Shown: in pieces, positions 50,954 to 64,000 of the stretch
Layout of the letters: each line of letters starts with the position of its first letter
Numbering within the stretch: the stretch's first letter is position 1
Assembly (NCBI GenBank): GCA_964035545.1
Contig: OZ037767.1
Location: 11,761,081 to 11,825,080 of the forward strand
DNA length: 64,000 nt
Direction of reading: 5' to 3'
DNA from: Bugula neritina
Taxonomy: Eukaryota; Bryozoa; Gymnolaemata; Cheilostomatida; Bugulidae
Notes under the pieces: generated by a model
What the model saw: only the letters and a program-made list of their open reading frames with translations
Database searches by the model: none
Told to the model about the DNA's origin: nothing
Made by a program: the position numbers and the translations under genes

Positions 50954-51685
50954 GCTTGCTAGTACAGTACCACAGTTGTACACAATCAATGTGGTGTCTA
51001 TTTAGCTTTGTTAGTACAGTACCACATCTATAGCTTATACTGGTGTCAAAAGCTGTCATAGCTTCTATTTTGTATTTTTGATCAGTTGTTAACTTTAAAC
51101 CAGTGCCTTGGTCAGTTTTGATTGTAAGGAATTGATGTCTAGGAGTGCAAAAGTTATTATATATTGGGTTCCTCTCATGGTGCTAAAATTCAATAGTAGG
51201 AGAACGGGCATGTTTTGTATATTTAATCCATCTTCTAATTCTAATGAAAAAAATGAAATCCTAAATTTTGATATCAGAAGCATGCATTGGATTATTGTAG
51301 AAATAAGTTAAAGGTCAATATGCGTATGAACTCTTGGCATACTCTCTTATGCTTTCTATAATGTAAGAAAATATAGATGTTTTAACAACAACTCAACTAA
51401 TTAAGCTTTATTTTCACCATAGCAACATTAAGCTCGTTTTGGTAAAAGATAAAATTATGATAGATTGTGATGCATATATTTGCATGTACCATTAGTTTTA
51501 TATTAAACAAAAAAGCTGTTAACTGTTTATGGTGACTCCACCAATGCTGAGAAAGATGATTTCATTACCAAATGTGTCGTACTAAATTTATTAAAGCAAC
51601 AAAACTGTTGAAAAGTGAAAACTCAACATAACTTTAATTAATAAATACACATTATGTTGATGTAAGCTAACTTATTGGTGCTTAA

Positions 51686-52029
51686 GCCTAGGGCCACACC
51701 GTGCATATTTTCGCATGCGAAAATTGAAATCACAAGTAGCAAAGGTGTCCACTGTAGCGTCAGTGATGCGTGATAAATAAAGCTTTCATTTCTAAATCGC
51801 ACTTGCTTTTAATAAAACGCAATTTACTGGAATGTAGCACTGAAATAAAGAAATTTGGCTCCCTGAATAACTACCAGCTAATTAGGTGACGACAACAAAG
51901 ACGGTTCGCACTTGCGTTGAAAATGCTGAGCGACAAGTGCGAATGTTTTCTCAACGCGTACAGTGGACACCTTTGCTACTAGCGATTTCAATTTTCGCAT
52001 GCGAAAATACGCACCGTGTGGCCCTAGGC
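51686..52029. mobile_element. PIF/Harbinger-like MITE, unit 3 only
   Basis: A 344-bp element with ends GCCTAGGGCCACAC and GTGTGGCCCTAGGC, flanked by TAA and TGA. The empty site is visible in unit 1 (16558, gcttaagtctac) and unit 2 (36055). The interior is inverted relative to the copy at 13236. No coding sequence. Confidence 0.9.
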
Positions 52030-52448
52030 TGATAAAAGTCTACAACTATTACATAACTACAATTTCCTCTACTATATAAAATGATCTTCATGGTTGAGTA
52101 AATTTACTGATATCATTGTCTGTAATCCAATATTGCATGTATTTTGTGTTCAATTCTTTAAATGCCCATGCAGTCTATAAAGTTAGTAATAACAATTGGA
52201 TAAGATTGGCTGATTAGTATTTATAGCCTATAATAGTATGATTTGAAGCTCACTTATTTTGCACAAACCATCTCCCATGGCTTTACTAACTTTAGAAGGT
52301 GCAATTTCCCTTCAATTGCATGTGAAGATGCCAATACATATTATTATACGCACAAACCCAATATATGAAAGTATGTATAGTATAGTTTTTCAGATTGTGA
52401 AAGTCGAATATGTGTAACATGTGATGTATATACATATTTTGTTTAAGA

Positions 52449-52503
52449 AAATCTCGTACGGCTAAATAGTTTACTGCACAAAACTATTGTAATATATATA
52501 TAT

Positions 52504-52580
<77 letters not shown>

Positions 52581-52803
52581 TTATTATTATATATAATATA
52601 TTATATATTATATATATTACAATAGTTTTGTGCAGTAAACTATTTAGTCCCGCAAGATTTTATAAATTATGAATATAAATATACTAGAAACATTGTTGTT
52701 TTATTACTTTATTAGTAATATAAGGTAATTACTTTGCCTAATAATGTAATAAAACAACAATATTTTTCATATATTTATTCATAATTAAATTGTTAGCTCA
52801 TAA

Positions 52804-52878
<75 letters not shown>

Positions 52879-53090
52879 AATATATTTGAATATAATTTTA
52901 CGAGCTAGCAATTTAATTATGAATAAATATACAAAAAACATTGTTGTTTTATTACTTTATTAGGCAAAGTAATTAAATTGTATTACTAATAAAGTAATAA
53001 AACAACAATGTTTCTAGTATATTTATATTCATAATTTATAAAATCTCGCAGGACTAAATAGTTTACTGCACAAAACTATTGTAATATATA
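52449..53090. repeat. Long AT-rich palindrome with PLE/hammerhead-like ends
   Basis: Sequence from about 52615 to 52800 is mirrored at about 52890-53085 around a (TA)n centre near 52850. Each arm also has an internal hairpin (gttgttttattac/gtaataaaacaac). The outer ends carry tagtttactgcacaaaactattgt in alternating orientation. The piece aaactatttagtccygc resembles the 3' half (stem III plus GUC) of the PLE B hammerhead. Only one arm exists in unit 1 (17127-17330). Confidence 0.8.
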
Positions 53091-53120
53091 TAATATATAA
53101 TATAATATATATAATAATAA

Positions 53121-53214
<94 letters not shown>
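53091..53214. repeat. (TA)n microsatellite
   Basis: Alternating TA with minor breaks between the palindrome and the 3' end of PLE C. No gene. Confidence 0.9.
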
Positions 53215-53242
53215 AAGAGAAGAGCAATTTAATTAGATGTTT

Positions 53243-53296
53243 TATTGCGCTACTTATAGTAGTTTCATGCCTCATCGGCACTTCTCAGGCACAATA
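53243..53296 (-). ncRNA. Degenerate hammerhead motif, PLE C unit 3 copy
   Basis: Homologous to 20211-20261. Stem I (TATTGTGC/GCGCAATA), stem II and GAAA remain, but the core reads CTGAGAA (invariant G8 changed to A) and the stem III loop has gained 3 nt. Cleavage should be lost. Confidence 0.7.
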
Positions 53297-53549
53297 TTGG
53301 TTAATTTAAAATTTTACATTAAGAAAATCAACATGCTAAACATAACGTAAAACGTAATGCCAACATAGCAGTGGCTTTGTTGTTATATAGGTTTGTAAGT
53401 GTAATTAAATATATAAAAAAAGAAACACATAATGTAAAAACACAGTTTATAGCAGATGCATGAAGTTGTTGTTGGGTGATTATACTTTATAGGTATTTGG
53501 ATATAATTATTTATTATGGTACATAAAATATAAATAGGCTACAGAGTTT

Positions 53550-54744
53550 CTAGGTTTTGTGGTTGCACAGTAAGAATTTTTTTGAGTGTCGGCAGGTTGA
53601 TAAGAGTTTGTTTTGCTTGTTTAAAGTACACATGTTAGGTTTGTGTAAAATAAGGAAACATTCCCATAGGCATAAATTACAGCTTTTGGTAATAGTTGTG
53701 TTGTATGGTTTCGCACACCTTAATATTTTCCTACTTAAATTGTGTTTAATGTTTTTGTTAGTTAGTTGCCAAATGTATTTGCTAAGTTCTGTTTAATTTG
53801 CCTTTTCCTTGTTTTTAAATGATGATTTGTGGTTTGCGTATCTTAGTTTGAACGGTCCTTCACTTAGTCCAATGTATGTTGCAGGTTCGTTTTCGGTGGT
53901 TTCTACAGTTGCTCGGTATAGTACTCTGCTCTTCTGACAGTTTCCTTTCAGTGGACAACTTTCTTTTTCTCTGCAGTTGCAGTTTTTTCTAGGGTTTTGT
54001 TTTGTTGCTTCTGCTTCTCTAAAATTCTATTATTGTGGGCATTTATGGTCTGTTTTATGTTTGGCATGCAGCTGTAGCTAACTTTTATATTGTTTTTGTT
54101 GATTATTCTATAAAGTGGGTGTTGTTTCGGAAATTCCTCAATCATGATTTTAAAGAAGCTTTTTTGCAATTTTTGTGGTTACATGTTGGCTGTATGGTGG
54201 ATTGTACCAAACAACTTTTCTTTTCCGGTTTCGGGATTTATGTTGTGTGTTGTCTGTTTGTGTTCTTGGTAGGAACTGTAGTTGGTGTTTATAGCCACTT
54301 TGATTTAGGAGGTTGTGGTGGCCGTAGGTAGATTGAGTGAAAATTTTCTCATTAGATAATATTGACGACAGTCGTTTATTAACAGACGATGGTAGGTTGG
54401 AGATTATGCTTGGTGGGTGGTTAGGTTTGCTATGAACATGCATATTTAGTAGAACTGTTTGGCTTAGTGTATGGTGTGTAGGTTTTGTTGTTTAGGTTGA
54501 GCGTGGTGTCTAAGAAGTTGATAATTTTTTTATTTGCTTCGATTGTTATTTTTAATCCATTTTCAGAAAATGTTTTGCAGACTTTCTTTTTTATGTTCTC
54601 TATTTCTTTTGGTGTTTTCTCGGCGATTCCTAACCCGTCATCCCTGTACAGGTCGAAGTTTTTGCCATGTTTTTGTGTTATTAGAATTAAAATGTACGCC
54701 CCAACTAGTTCGCATGTTTCAGCGCAGCCGTACCCGTCGTACAC
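53550..54744 (-). pseudogene. PLE C RT end, linker and GIY-YIG domain (unit 3)
   Basis: 54430-54744 is open from CELVGAYIL through the RT catalytic box YRDDGLG, then [12 protein letters not shown] and NFLDTTLNL, the usual end of a PLE RT. Next 54150-54443 (SVNKRLSSILSNEKIF, SGYKHQLQFLPRT) and 53948-54169 (KIMIEEFPKQHPLYRI). A frameshift near 53990 precedes CPLKGNC, TYIGLSEGPFKLR and, after a stop, TELSKYIWQL to the stop at 53550. The RT box is intact here, unlike the unit 1 copy, but the N-terminal RT half is missing. Confidence 0.83.
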
Positions 54745-54746
54745 GT

Positions 54747-54751
<5 letters not shown>

Positions 54752-54796
<45 letters not shown>

Positions 54797-54797
54797 G

Positions 54798-54841
<44 letters not shown>

Positions 54842-54844
54842 TGT

Positions 54845-54875
<31 letters not shown>

Positions 54876-54920
54876 CGTGTGCGTGTGTGTGTGCGTGTGC
54901 GTGTGTGTGTGTGTGTGTAT
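54752..54920. repeat. Compound microsatellite (TA)n-(GTGC)n-(GT)n
   Basis: TA run 54752-54793, then gtgcgtgc tetranucleotides to about 54842, then gtgtgc and gtgcgc mixtures, ending in pure GT before tatatataaat at 54919. It is the positional counterpart of the pure (GT)n at 21716-22056. Confidence 0.95.
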
Positions 54921-55934
54921 ATATAAATATATACAACAATTATTTATTAAATGCATGACAATAAAATGATTGTTGAAGAATAACGTGAATAACTTAAACT
55001 TAATGTTGATTCTAAAAGCCATTGTTGCCCACTTCATTTGCAACAAATTTGTGTACACAGCTAGTAGATGCATGTTTCTTAATTATGTACATTGTACATT
55101 ATTGCTATATGATTATGTAAATGTAATATTAATATGGATTTCTTTATTATTTACTCATCTGTTCTGTATTTTAAACAGCACACTAAACCTTGAAAAACTG
55201 GGTGAGCAACATATTCATTACTACAATTTTTTTATATAATCATAATGATAATGTATCTTTGAAGTTACTTAAGTTCAACATATGTTGAATATTTATAATG
55301 CTACCTAATGTAGATGCTGTGTATAATCTTCATTCATATAAATCATATTTACTAATGCAAATGACGTATAAGTAGCCCGCTTACCTATCACATCAAGTTA
55401 TATAGCTATTTTAATTAATGTGATTAAAGTATGTAGTTTGAATATATGCTAGTATATTATAATACTTGCTGTAGTTTACAACTGTTGGAGAGTTTATTAC
55501 TGTACTTGTGTGTTAAAATTTTGTCTAGCAGCAGTATTTATCATTCTTCTGGCTTCAATGTTTACTCACTAAGATCAGTTGATTTAACATTGATATATAT
55601 GACACATTTCAAAGATAGTTTGAGGCAACTCTTTAATTTGTGCCTGTTGTGAGAGTCTAATTATATTTAATATAAATATTTTGTGAAAGACATTGATAGT
55701 TCTAAAATTTTAAGTTTGTAGAAAACGCCATGCATTTGAGAAAATATAAGCTTTTACTTTAACTTGAGTTGATACTTTTTGCTATAATTTCAGATAAATG
55801 TTTTTGTGCTGAGAAACCAAAGACAGTTGTGCAAAAGTTTATAGGATATCTGTAAGTATTTTCTGCTATAAATATACGTATGTCATCGTCTGCACGAATA
55901 ATAAAGGCAGCTACTATTCTGATACAATATTATA
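54921..55934. other. Unit-conserved non-coding segment (unit 3)
   Basis: Counterpart of 22057-23098. Small deletions distinguish it. No gene is seen. Confidence 0.6.
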
Positions 55935-56134
55935 GGAATCAGTCATTTCATGAGCTGCTCCTGTATTAAATAACTATAAATTACTATTCTCCAAAACTTT
56001 GATATGTTGGTGCTAAAAACAACACGATATTTCTTAAATTCAATAATTTATATAAAAGCAAATTTCTATAGGCTATTGAAGTTTCACGTTTAAAAATTAT
56101 AGACATTGTTCATTTATTGATATTTTAGTTATGA

Positions 56135-57190
56135 ACCTCCACATAGTCCAAACACATTGGAACATGAGCCAATCGAATCAACTGAACTTCTTCTTGCTGA
56201 CACATCCTTCAGGAATGAGTCTGTCAAAGAGACAAGTTCAGCCATAGCCTCCATTGCTTCATTCCACTCATCTTTTTGGAAACACTTTTGTAAACTGCTG
56301 GTGCATCAAATTCCTTTTCTTTTTCAATTGCTGGCAATGTATGGATGTGTACTTTGTAACTTTCCACTGCATGAATCGTGTTTATCTTTTTCTGCAGCTT
56401 CAGCACTAAATATGTTAATGCATGTCAAAGGTGGCCACACCAGGGGCAGCTTCTTTGTGCTGTCAATATTAGATGCTGGCTCTTTTTCTTCGATGACTGA
56501 ACTCAGGTTAGGCTTAAACAATTTTTTGTTGCATCTGTAACACTATTGTTGATTATTTCATTGACAAGAGCTTTTCTCTGTAATAATTCCTCATCATTGA
56601 CTTGAGCATGGAAAGGTGTTTGTGCATTCATAGTGACTTTCAGCTCAATCTCATCATCATTCTGTGCTGCCTTCAACTCAGGAATTGCTGCTGTCGTTGA
56701 ATCTGATTTGTTGTCGCCGATATTATGAGAAGCCTTTCCTTGTTTATTCATCGTAGGTGTTTCTTTGTTAGCCATAGAAGGAAATTGGAAGTCTTTAACC
56801 TCTACCTCCTTGTCTACTGGCATAGCAATTGTGGCTAAGGAAACACTAGGGTTTATGGAGTTGTCATTTCTGTTTACTGGCTTAGGTTCTGTGACTGAAA
56901 CACTCATGGAGCTTGACTCCATAAATACAAGGTTATCCAGACAGCTCTCTGCCTAAAAAAAGTCATCTAAATTAGCGAGTTTTGTTACCCTTCGCTCTTT
57001 TCTTTTGCCTTCTGCTTTGAGAGTTGTCTTGCTGGTTGTTGACGCCAGAATTGGTGGCATTTGAGAAATATGGTTGCAGGTTGTTTCTGATTATAGACAC
57101 TTGTCACTCTGAAAATTGGTATTGTCTGATGTTTTCGTATCATTCTGGCTTCGGTTTGTTGGGTTGACATGTTTAGTGACTAATGGTAAA
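56135..57190 (-). pseudogene. 1.9-kb repeat coding relic, copy 1 of unit 3
   Basis: Segments 56985-57170, 56503-56922 (139 codons, identical to unit 1 copies 1 and 2) and 56324-56521. The identity to unit 1 copies ends near 57215, where ttttcaaaaatttatattc differs. The left limit is near the IDSTKKLP region. Beyond these limits the copy resembles unit 2 copies. Confidence 0.6.
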
Positions 57191-58049
57191 CATATTCGGT
57201 ACTTTGCTTTTATTTTCAAAAATTTATATTCAATTTTTTTATTTAAAGCAAAACAACTATTATAAAAATGCTTGTTTTGAATCCACACATTAAGATTATT
57301 CAAAGGTATGCATGTTTCTCTATGATTTTTCAAAGAAAATCCTTACCTACTTTGAATGCCAGTGATTTGAAGATTCAATGTCTGTGTGTTTCCACTTTGA
57401 ATAGATGGGACACTGGTTTGGGTTTTACCATCCTGAGCAAATATTACATTGGTTTGTGTGCTCCCAATTGCAGTAGATTGATTGTGGCAACTGCAAGTTG
57501 ACTGCTTATTTTATGAGTTCCATTTCTATTTGTGTGACTTGAAGCAACAGAAATCACTTTGCTATTTGTTTGAATGGATAGTCCACAAGTTTCTTTTACC
57601 TCTGTTTGTGTGAAAGCTTCTGCAGTCCTTTTGAATGGCTTTTTTGTGTGAGATTGACATCAGCTAAATACACAAGATGACAAATGGAAAGTGCATCTTC
57701 TTCTTAAACTCCGAATCCTCAATTGTTTCACATATAAGCAGTTTCCATTTTTAGTGTTCGTGAGATAAATATTAGAATTATTGATCCATTTAAAAACTGG
57801 CAAGTAATGCTGTTGAAGCAATTTTCTTAGTTCATATTATAGGAATCAGTCATTTCATGAGCTGCTCCTGTATTAAATAACTATAAAATACTATGCTCCA
57901 AAACTTTGATATGTTGGTGCTAAAGACAACACAATATTTCTTAAATTCAATAATTTATATAAAAGCAAGTTTCTATAAGCTGTGGGCTGTTGAAGTTTCA
58001 CATTCAAGAATTTTAGACATTATTCATTTATTGATATTTTAATTATGAA

Positions 58050-59060
58050 CCTCTGCATAGTCCAAACTCATTGGAACATACTGAACTACTTCTTGCTGAC
58101 ACATCCTTTAGAAATGAATCTGTCAAAGAGACAAGTTCAGCCATAGCATTCATTGTTTCATTCCACTCATCTTTTTGGAAACACTTTTGTAAATTGCTGG
58201 TGCATCAAATTCCTCTTCTCTTTTAATTGCTGGCAATGTATAGATGTGTACTTTGTAACTTTCCACTGAATCTTGTTTATATTTTTCTGCAGCTTCAGCA
58301 CTAAATATGTTAATGCATGTCAAAGGTGGCCACATCAGGGGCAGCTTCTTTGTGCTGTCAATATATAGATGCTGGTTCTTTTTCTTCGATGACTGAACTC
58401 AGGTTAGGTTTAAACAATTTTTTGTTGCACTTGTAACACCACTGTTGATTATTTCATTGACAAGAGCTTTTCTCTGTAATAATTCCTCATCATTGACTTG
58501 AGCGTGGAAAGGTGTTTGTGCATTTATAGTGACTTTCAGCTCAATCTCATCATCATTCTGTGCTGCTTTCCACTCAGGAATTGCTGCTGTTGTTGAATCT
58601 GATTTGTTATTGCCGATATTATGAGAAGCCTTTCCTTGTTTATTCATTATAGGTGTTTCTTTGTTAGCCATAGAAGGAAATTGGGAGTCTTTAACCTCTA
58701 CCTCCTTGTCTACTGGCGTAGCATTTGTGGCTAAGGAGACACTAGGGTTTATACAGCTGTCATTTCTGTTTACTGGCTTAGGTTATGTGACTGAAACACT
58801 CGTGGAGCTTGACTCCGTAGATACAAGTTTATCCAGAACAGCTCGCTGCCTAAAAAAGTCATCTAGATTAGCAAGTTTTGTTACTCTTTTTTCTTTTTTC
58901 TTGCCTTCAGCTTTGAGAGTTGTCTTGCTGGTTGTTGACGCCAGAATTGGTGGCACTTGAAAAATTGGGTTGCAGGTTGCTACTGATAGCCACTTGTCAC
59001 TCTGAAAATTGGTATTGTCTGGTGTTTTCGCATTATTCTGGCTTTGGTTTGTTGGGTTTA
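58050..59060 (-). pseudogene. 1.9-kb repeat coding relic, copy 2 of unit 3
   Basis: Middle segment 58399-58671 by first Met, with changes such as PEWKAAQ and VTINAQ. A substitution makes a stop in the SINPSVSL region (tacagctg). The downstream piece 58150-58335 is open. A 15-bp deletion is present near 58080 (the SSVDSIGS region). Confidence 0.55.
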
Positions 59061-59400
59061 CTGGTTTAGTGGCTAAAGTTAAACATATTACTTTACTTTA
59101 TTCTCAAAATTTCTATTCAATATTTTTATTTAAAGCAAAACAACTATCATAAAAATGCTTGTTTTGAATCCGAACATTAAGATTATTAAAAGGTATGTTT
59201 CCCTATGCTTGTTCATTGAAAATGCTTACTTTGAATGCCAGTGGTTTAAAGATTCAATGTTTGTATGTTTCCATTTTAAGTGAATGGGACACAGGTTTGA
59301 GTTTTACCATCCTGAGTAGATGTTGCATTGGTTTAAGTTTCTCCTTTCTGAGTATTTTAATTTTAATTAGATACTGTGTTCCTAATTGCGGTTGTATATA

Positions 59401-62690
<3,290 letters not shown>

Positions 62691-62771
62691 TAACAATGTC
62701 GGACACCGAGTATCCCCAGGAATTGGATGTGACTCAAAGATATTTCCTCCTCCAAGGGGGAACTATTGTTT

Positions 62772-63591
62772 TTAAGCATGGGAACAATGTCTGGCTTGTC
62801 GGGTATGGAGTCTCTGTTTCATCCGACCCACTGAGTCTTTTAACTGGTACAGGCCGGTGGTTGTATTTAACAGGCTGGGGGCCAACTGAGTAAAGTCTGC
62901 TTGTAACCGCAAGAGACGTTCTTCCACAGTGGCCAGACAAGTCGGTCTCTTGGGCTGCAGGACGGGAGCCACTGAGGGTGTCACTTCCTCTTCCTCCATG
63001 ACGTCGGGAGTCGGCTCGTCTGGACCGGGCATAGCTTCAGACTTATCTGCGACTATGGGAAAGCGCTGTCGGGCGTATTTCAGCACAGCATCAAATCCTT
63101 GAGTTAGGACGGCTAACATTAGGGCCTTTTCGATGAGAGGGCGTATGACTGCCAGGAACTCTGTAAGTGTCAGCATCTACTGTGTAGTGGACCCCGGGAT
63201 AACATTCACTAGCCATGTGCGCAGTAATGGGATATGGGTATACATCGTGCTGCCCACATGGGCAGAAAGCCAGCAGGTAGTGTGCATTTGCGTGTAACCT
63301 CAGTGCACAAATAGACGGGCAGTCCTCCTGGCACACCAGGCATTTAGTACTCCCACGAGACTCTCGAGCGGCTTCTATCTTCATCTCCGTAGCCAGCGAC
63401 ACCCACCGCCAACGACGGCGGAGTGGCGGCGGTAGCTCTCCGTCTAACTCCATGAGGATGGAAGGAAGTGTGTAGTCTTGTGACCCTTTTGTGGCAGGTC
63501 GAGTGTTACCTAAAAGAGTCACAGTGTTGGTTACTGACACATAAGTGCCGCCTGACAGGCGTCGGGGCTGTTCCAATACGGCTTCAAGCAA
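62772..63591 (-). pseudogene. C2H2/coiled-coil ORF fused to integrase tail (unit 3)
   Basis: 63091-63591 is one open frame. It starts in former integrase-tail sequence (MLEAVLEQPRR), crosses the deletion joint, and continues through MELDGELPPPLRRRWRW, the C2H2 finger (CLVCQEDC ... LRLHANAH) and HMASECYPGVHYTVDADTY. A 2-bp deletion near 63165 then shifts the frame. 62772-63176 holds the rest: FLAVIRPLIEKALM, TPDVMEEEEV, and the Leu-rich coiled coil. The same motif order is kept in units 2 and 3. Confidence 0.6.
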
Positions 63592-64000
63592 GCCTCATTC
63601 TGGATGACCACCTGTCCTGAGCGCTCAATCTTGTAGATATGGTTGGGCATCGCCTCAACCACTACGTAGGGTCCCACAAACTTAGGCTGTAATTTAGCCG
63701 CTGTCCGCGACACCTACGGTGGCTGACCATCCACACCCAGTCTCCCACCTGGTAGAGGGGTGGCTCCTTCAAGTCTTCACACCACACCTGCCACGGCTTC
63801 TCCCGCAGCAATTCGTGTGCAGTCTTTATCTACTCCACCAGTTTGTTGGCATACTCGTGGATCGAGTTTTCTTGCTCAGAAACATGGTAGGTCAGGTGAT
63901 CAGGCACCCGAGTCTCTCGACCAAGCATCAGGAGGTTGAGGGTCTTACCAATACTGGTGTGTGGGGTACTACGGTAAGCGCGCATGTCCTGCGGCAGTAC
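63531..64000 (-). pseudogene. Gypsy-type integrase C-terminus (unit 3, partial)
   Basis: Readable pieces are the TSIGKTLNLLMLGRET-type region near 63920, PEQENSIHEYANKL, EEPPLYQVGDWV-like and the GPY/F module (FVGPYVVVEAMPNHIYKIE) before the deletion joint at 63555. A stop near 63832 and a frameshift near 63703 interrupt it. The catalytic core lies beyond the window. Confidence 0.75.

Larger units (their letters stand above)
53215..54748 (-). mobile_element. Penelope-like element C, unit 3 copy
   Basis: Same extent as the unit 1 copy, including its head boundary (acccgtcgtacacgta) next to a microsatellite. That boundary therefore predates the duplication of these units. Protein-level decay differs between the two copies, so they have drifted independently. 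Confidence 0.87.
55935..59400. repeat. Array of two ~1.9-kb tandem repeats (unit 3)
   Basis: Matching points at 56131 and 58044, a period of 1913 bp. The second copy has the terminal-copy flank seen at the end of the other arrays. The first copy shares the identical tract with unit 1. Confidence 0.95.
62692..64000 (-). mobile_element. Gypsy-type LTR retroelement fragment, unit 3 (cut by window end)
   Basis: Same order as unit 2, but about 890 bp between the integrase C-terminus and the C2H2 ORF are deleted (joint near 63555, equivalent to 47525|48425). That brings the two ORFs together. The upstream part is outside the window. Confidence 0.85.

Overview
The window is AT-rich, intron-bearing eukaryotic DNA, most likely from an invertebrate animal. 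It carries LINEs, Penelope-like elements (PLEs), a Ty3/gypsy-type element, MITEs, a tRNA-derived SINE and long microsatellites. The phylum cannot be fixed from the sequence; an early-branching metazoan is a guess. There are no bacterial operons, CRISPR arrays or rRNA genes. The one well-supported host gene is a plus-strand aldo/keto reductase (AKR), 10808-15334, with at least seven exons.

Layout. 1-1400: LTR-like sequence, a 176-bp tandem duplication, a MITE half and a possible signal-peptide exon. 1865-4950: a LINE with the end of ORF1, an intact-looking endonuclease/RT ORF2 and an (ACAAG)n tail. 5542-8083: three transposons nested inside one another, each with target-site duplications. 9125-10372: a dead LINE. 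10808-15334: the AKR gene, with two minisatellites, a MITE and a SINE in its introns.

From about 14322 to the window end the sequence is a tandem segmental duplication: unit 1 14322-34313, unit 2 34314-49961, unit 3 49962 to beyond 64000. Each unit holds, in order: the last two AKR exons; an AT-rich segment with PLE debris and microsatellites; an array of ~1.9-kb tandem repeats carrying a decayed minus-strand coding sequence (3, 3 and 2 copies); a conserved ~3.1-kb segment of unknown nature; and a GC-richer minus-strand gypsy-type pol fragment followed by a C2H2/coiled-coil ORF. At both internal junctions the pol fragment, broken inside RNase H, abuts AKR intron 5.

The most notable signals are: hammerhead ribozymes with complete cores beside PLE 3' ends, including a mirrored pair around a head-to-head PLE; a foldback element with five palindromic nodes about 385 bp apart; the orphan AKR 3' exons; and the homogenised 1.9-kb repeat family, whose coding sequence I do not recognise. 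All homology statements come from reading motifs by eye; no search was run.
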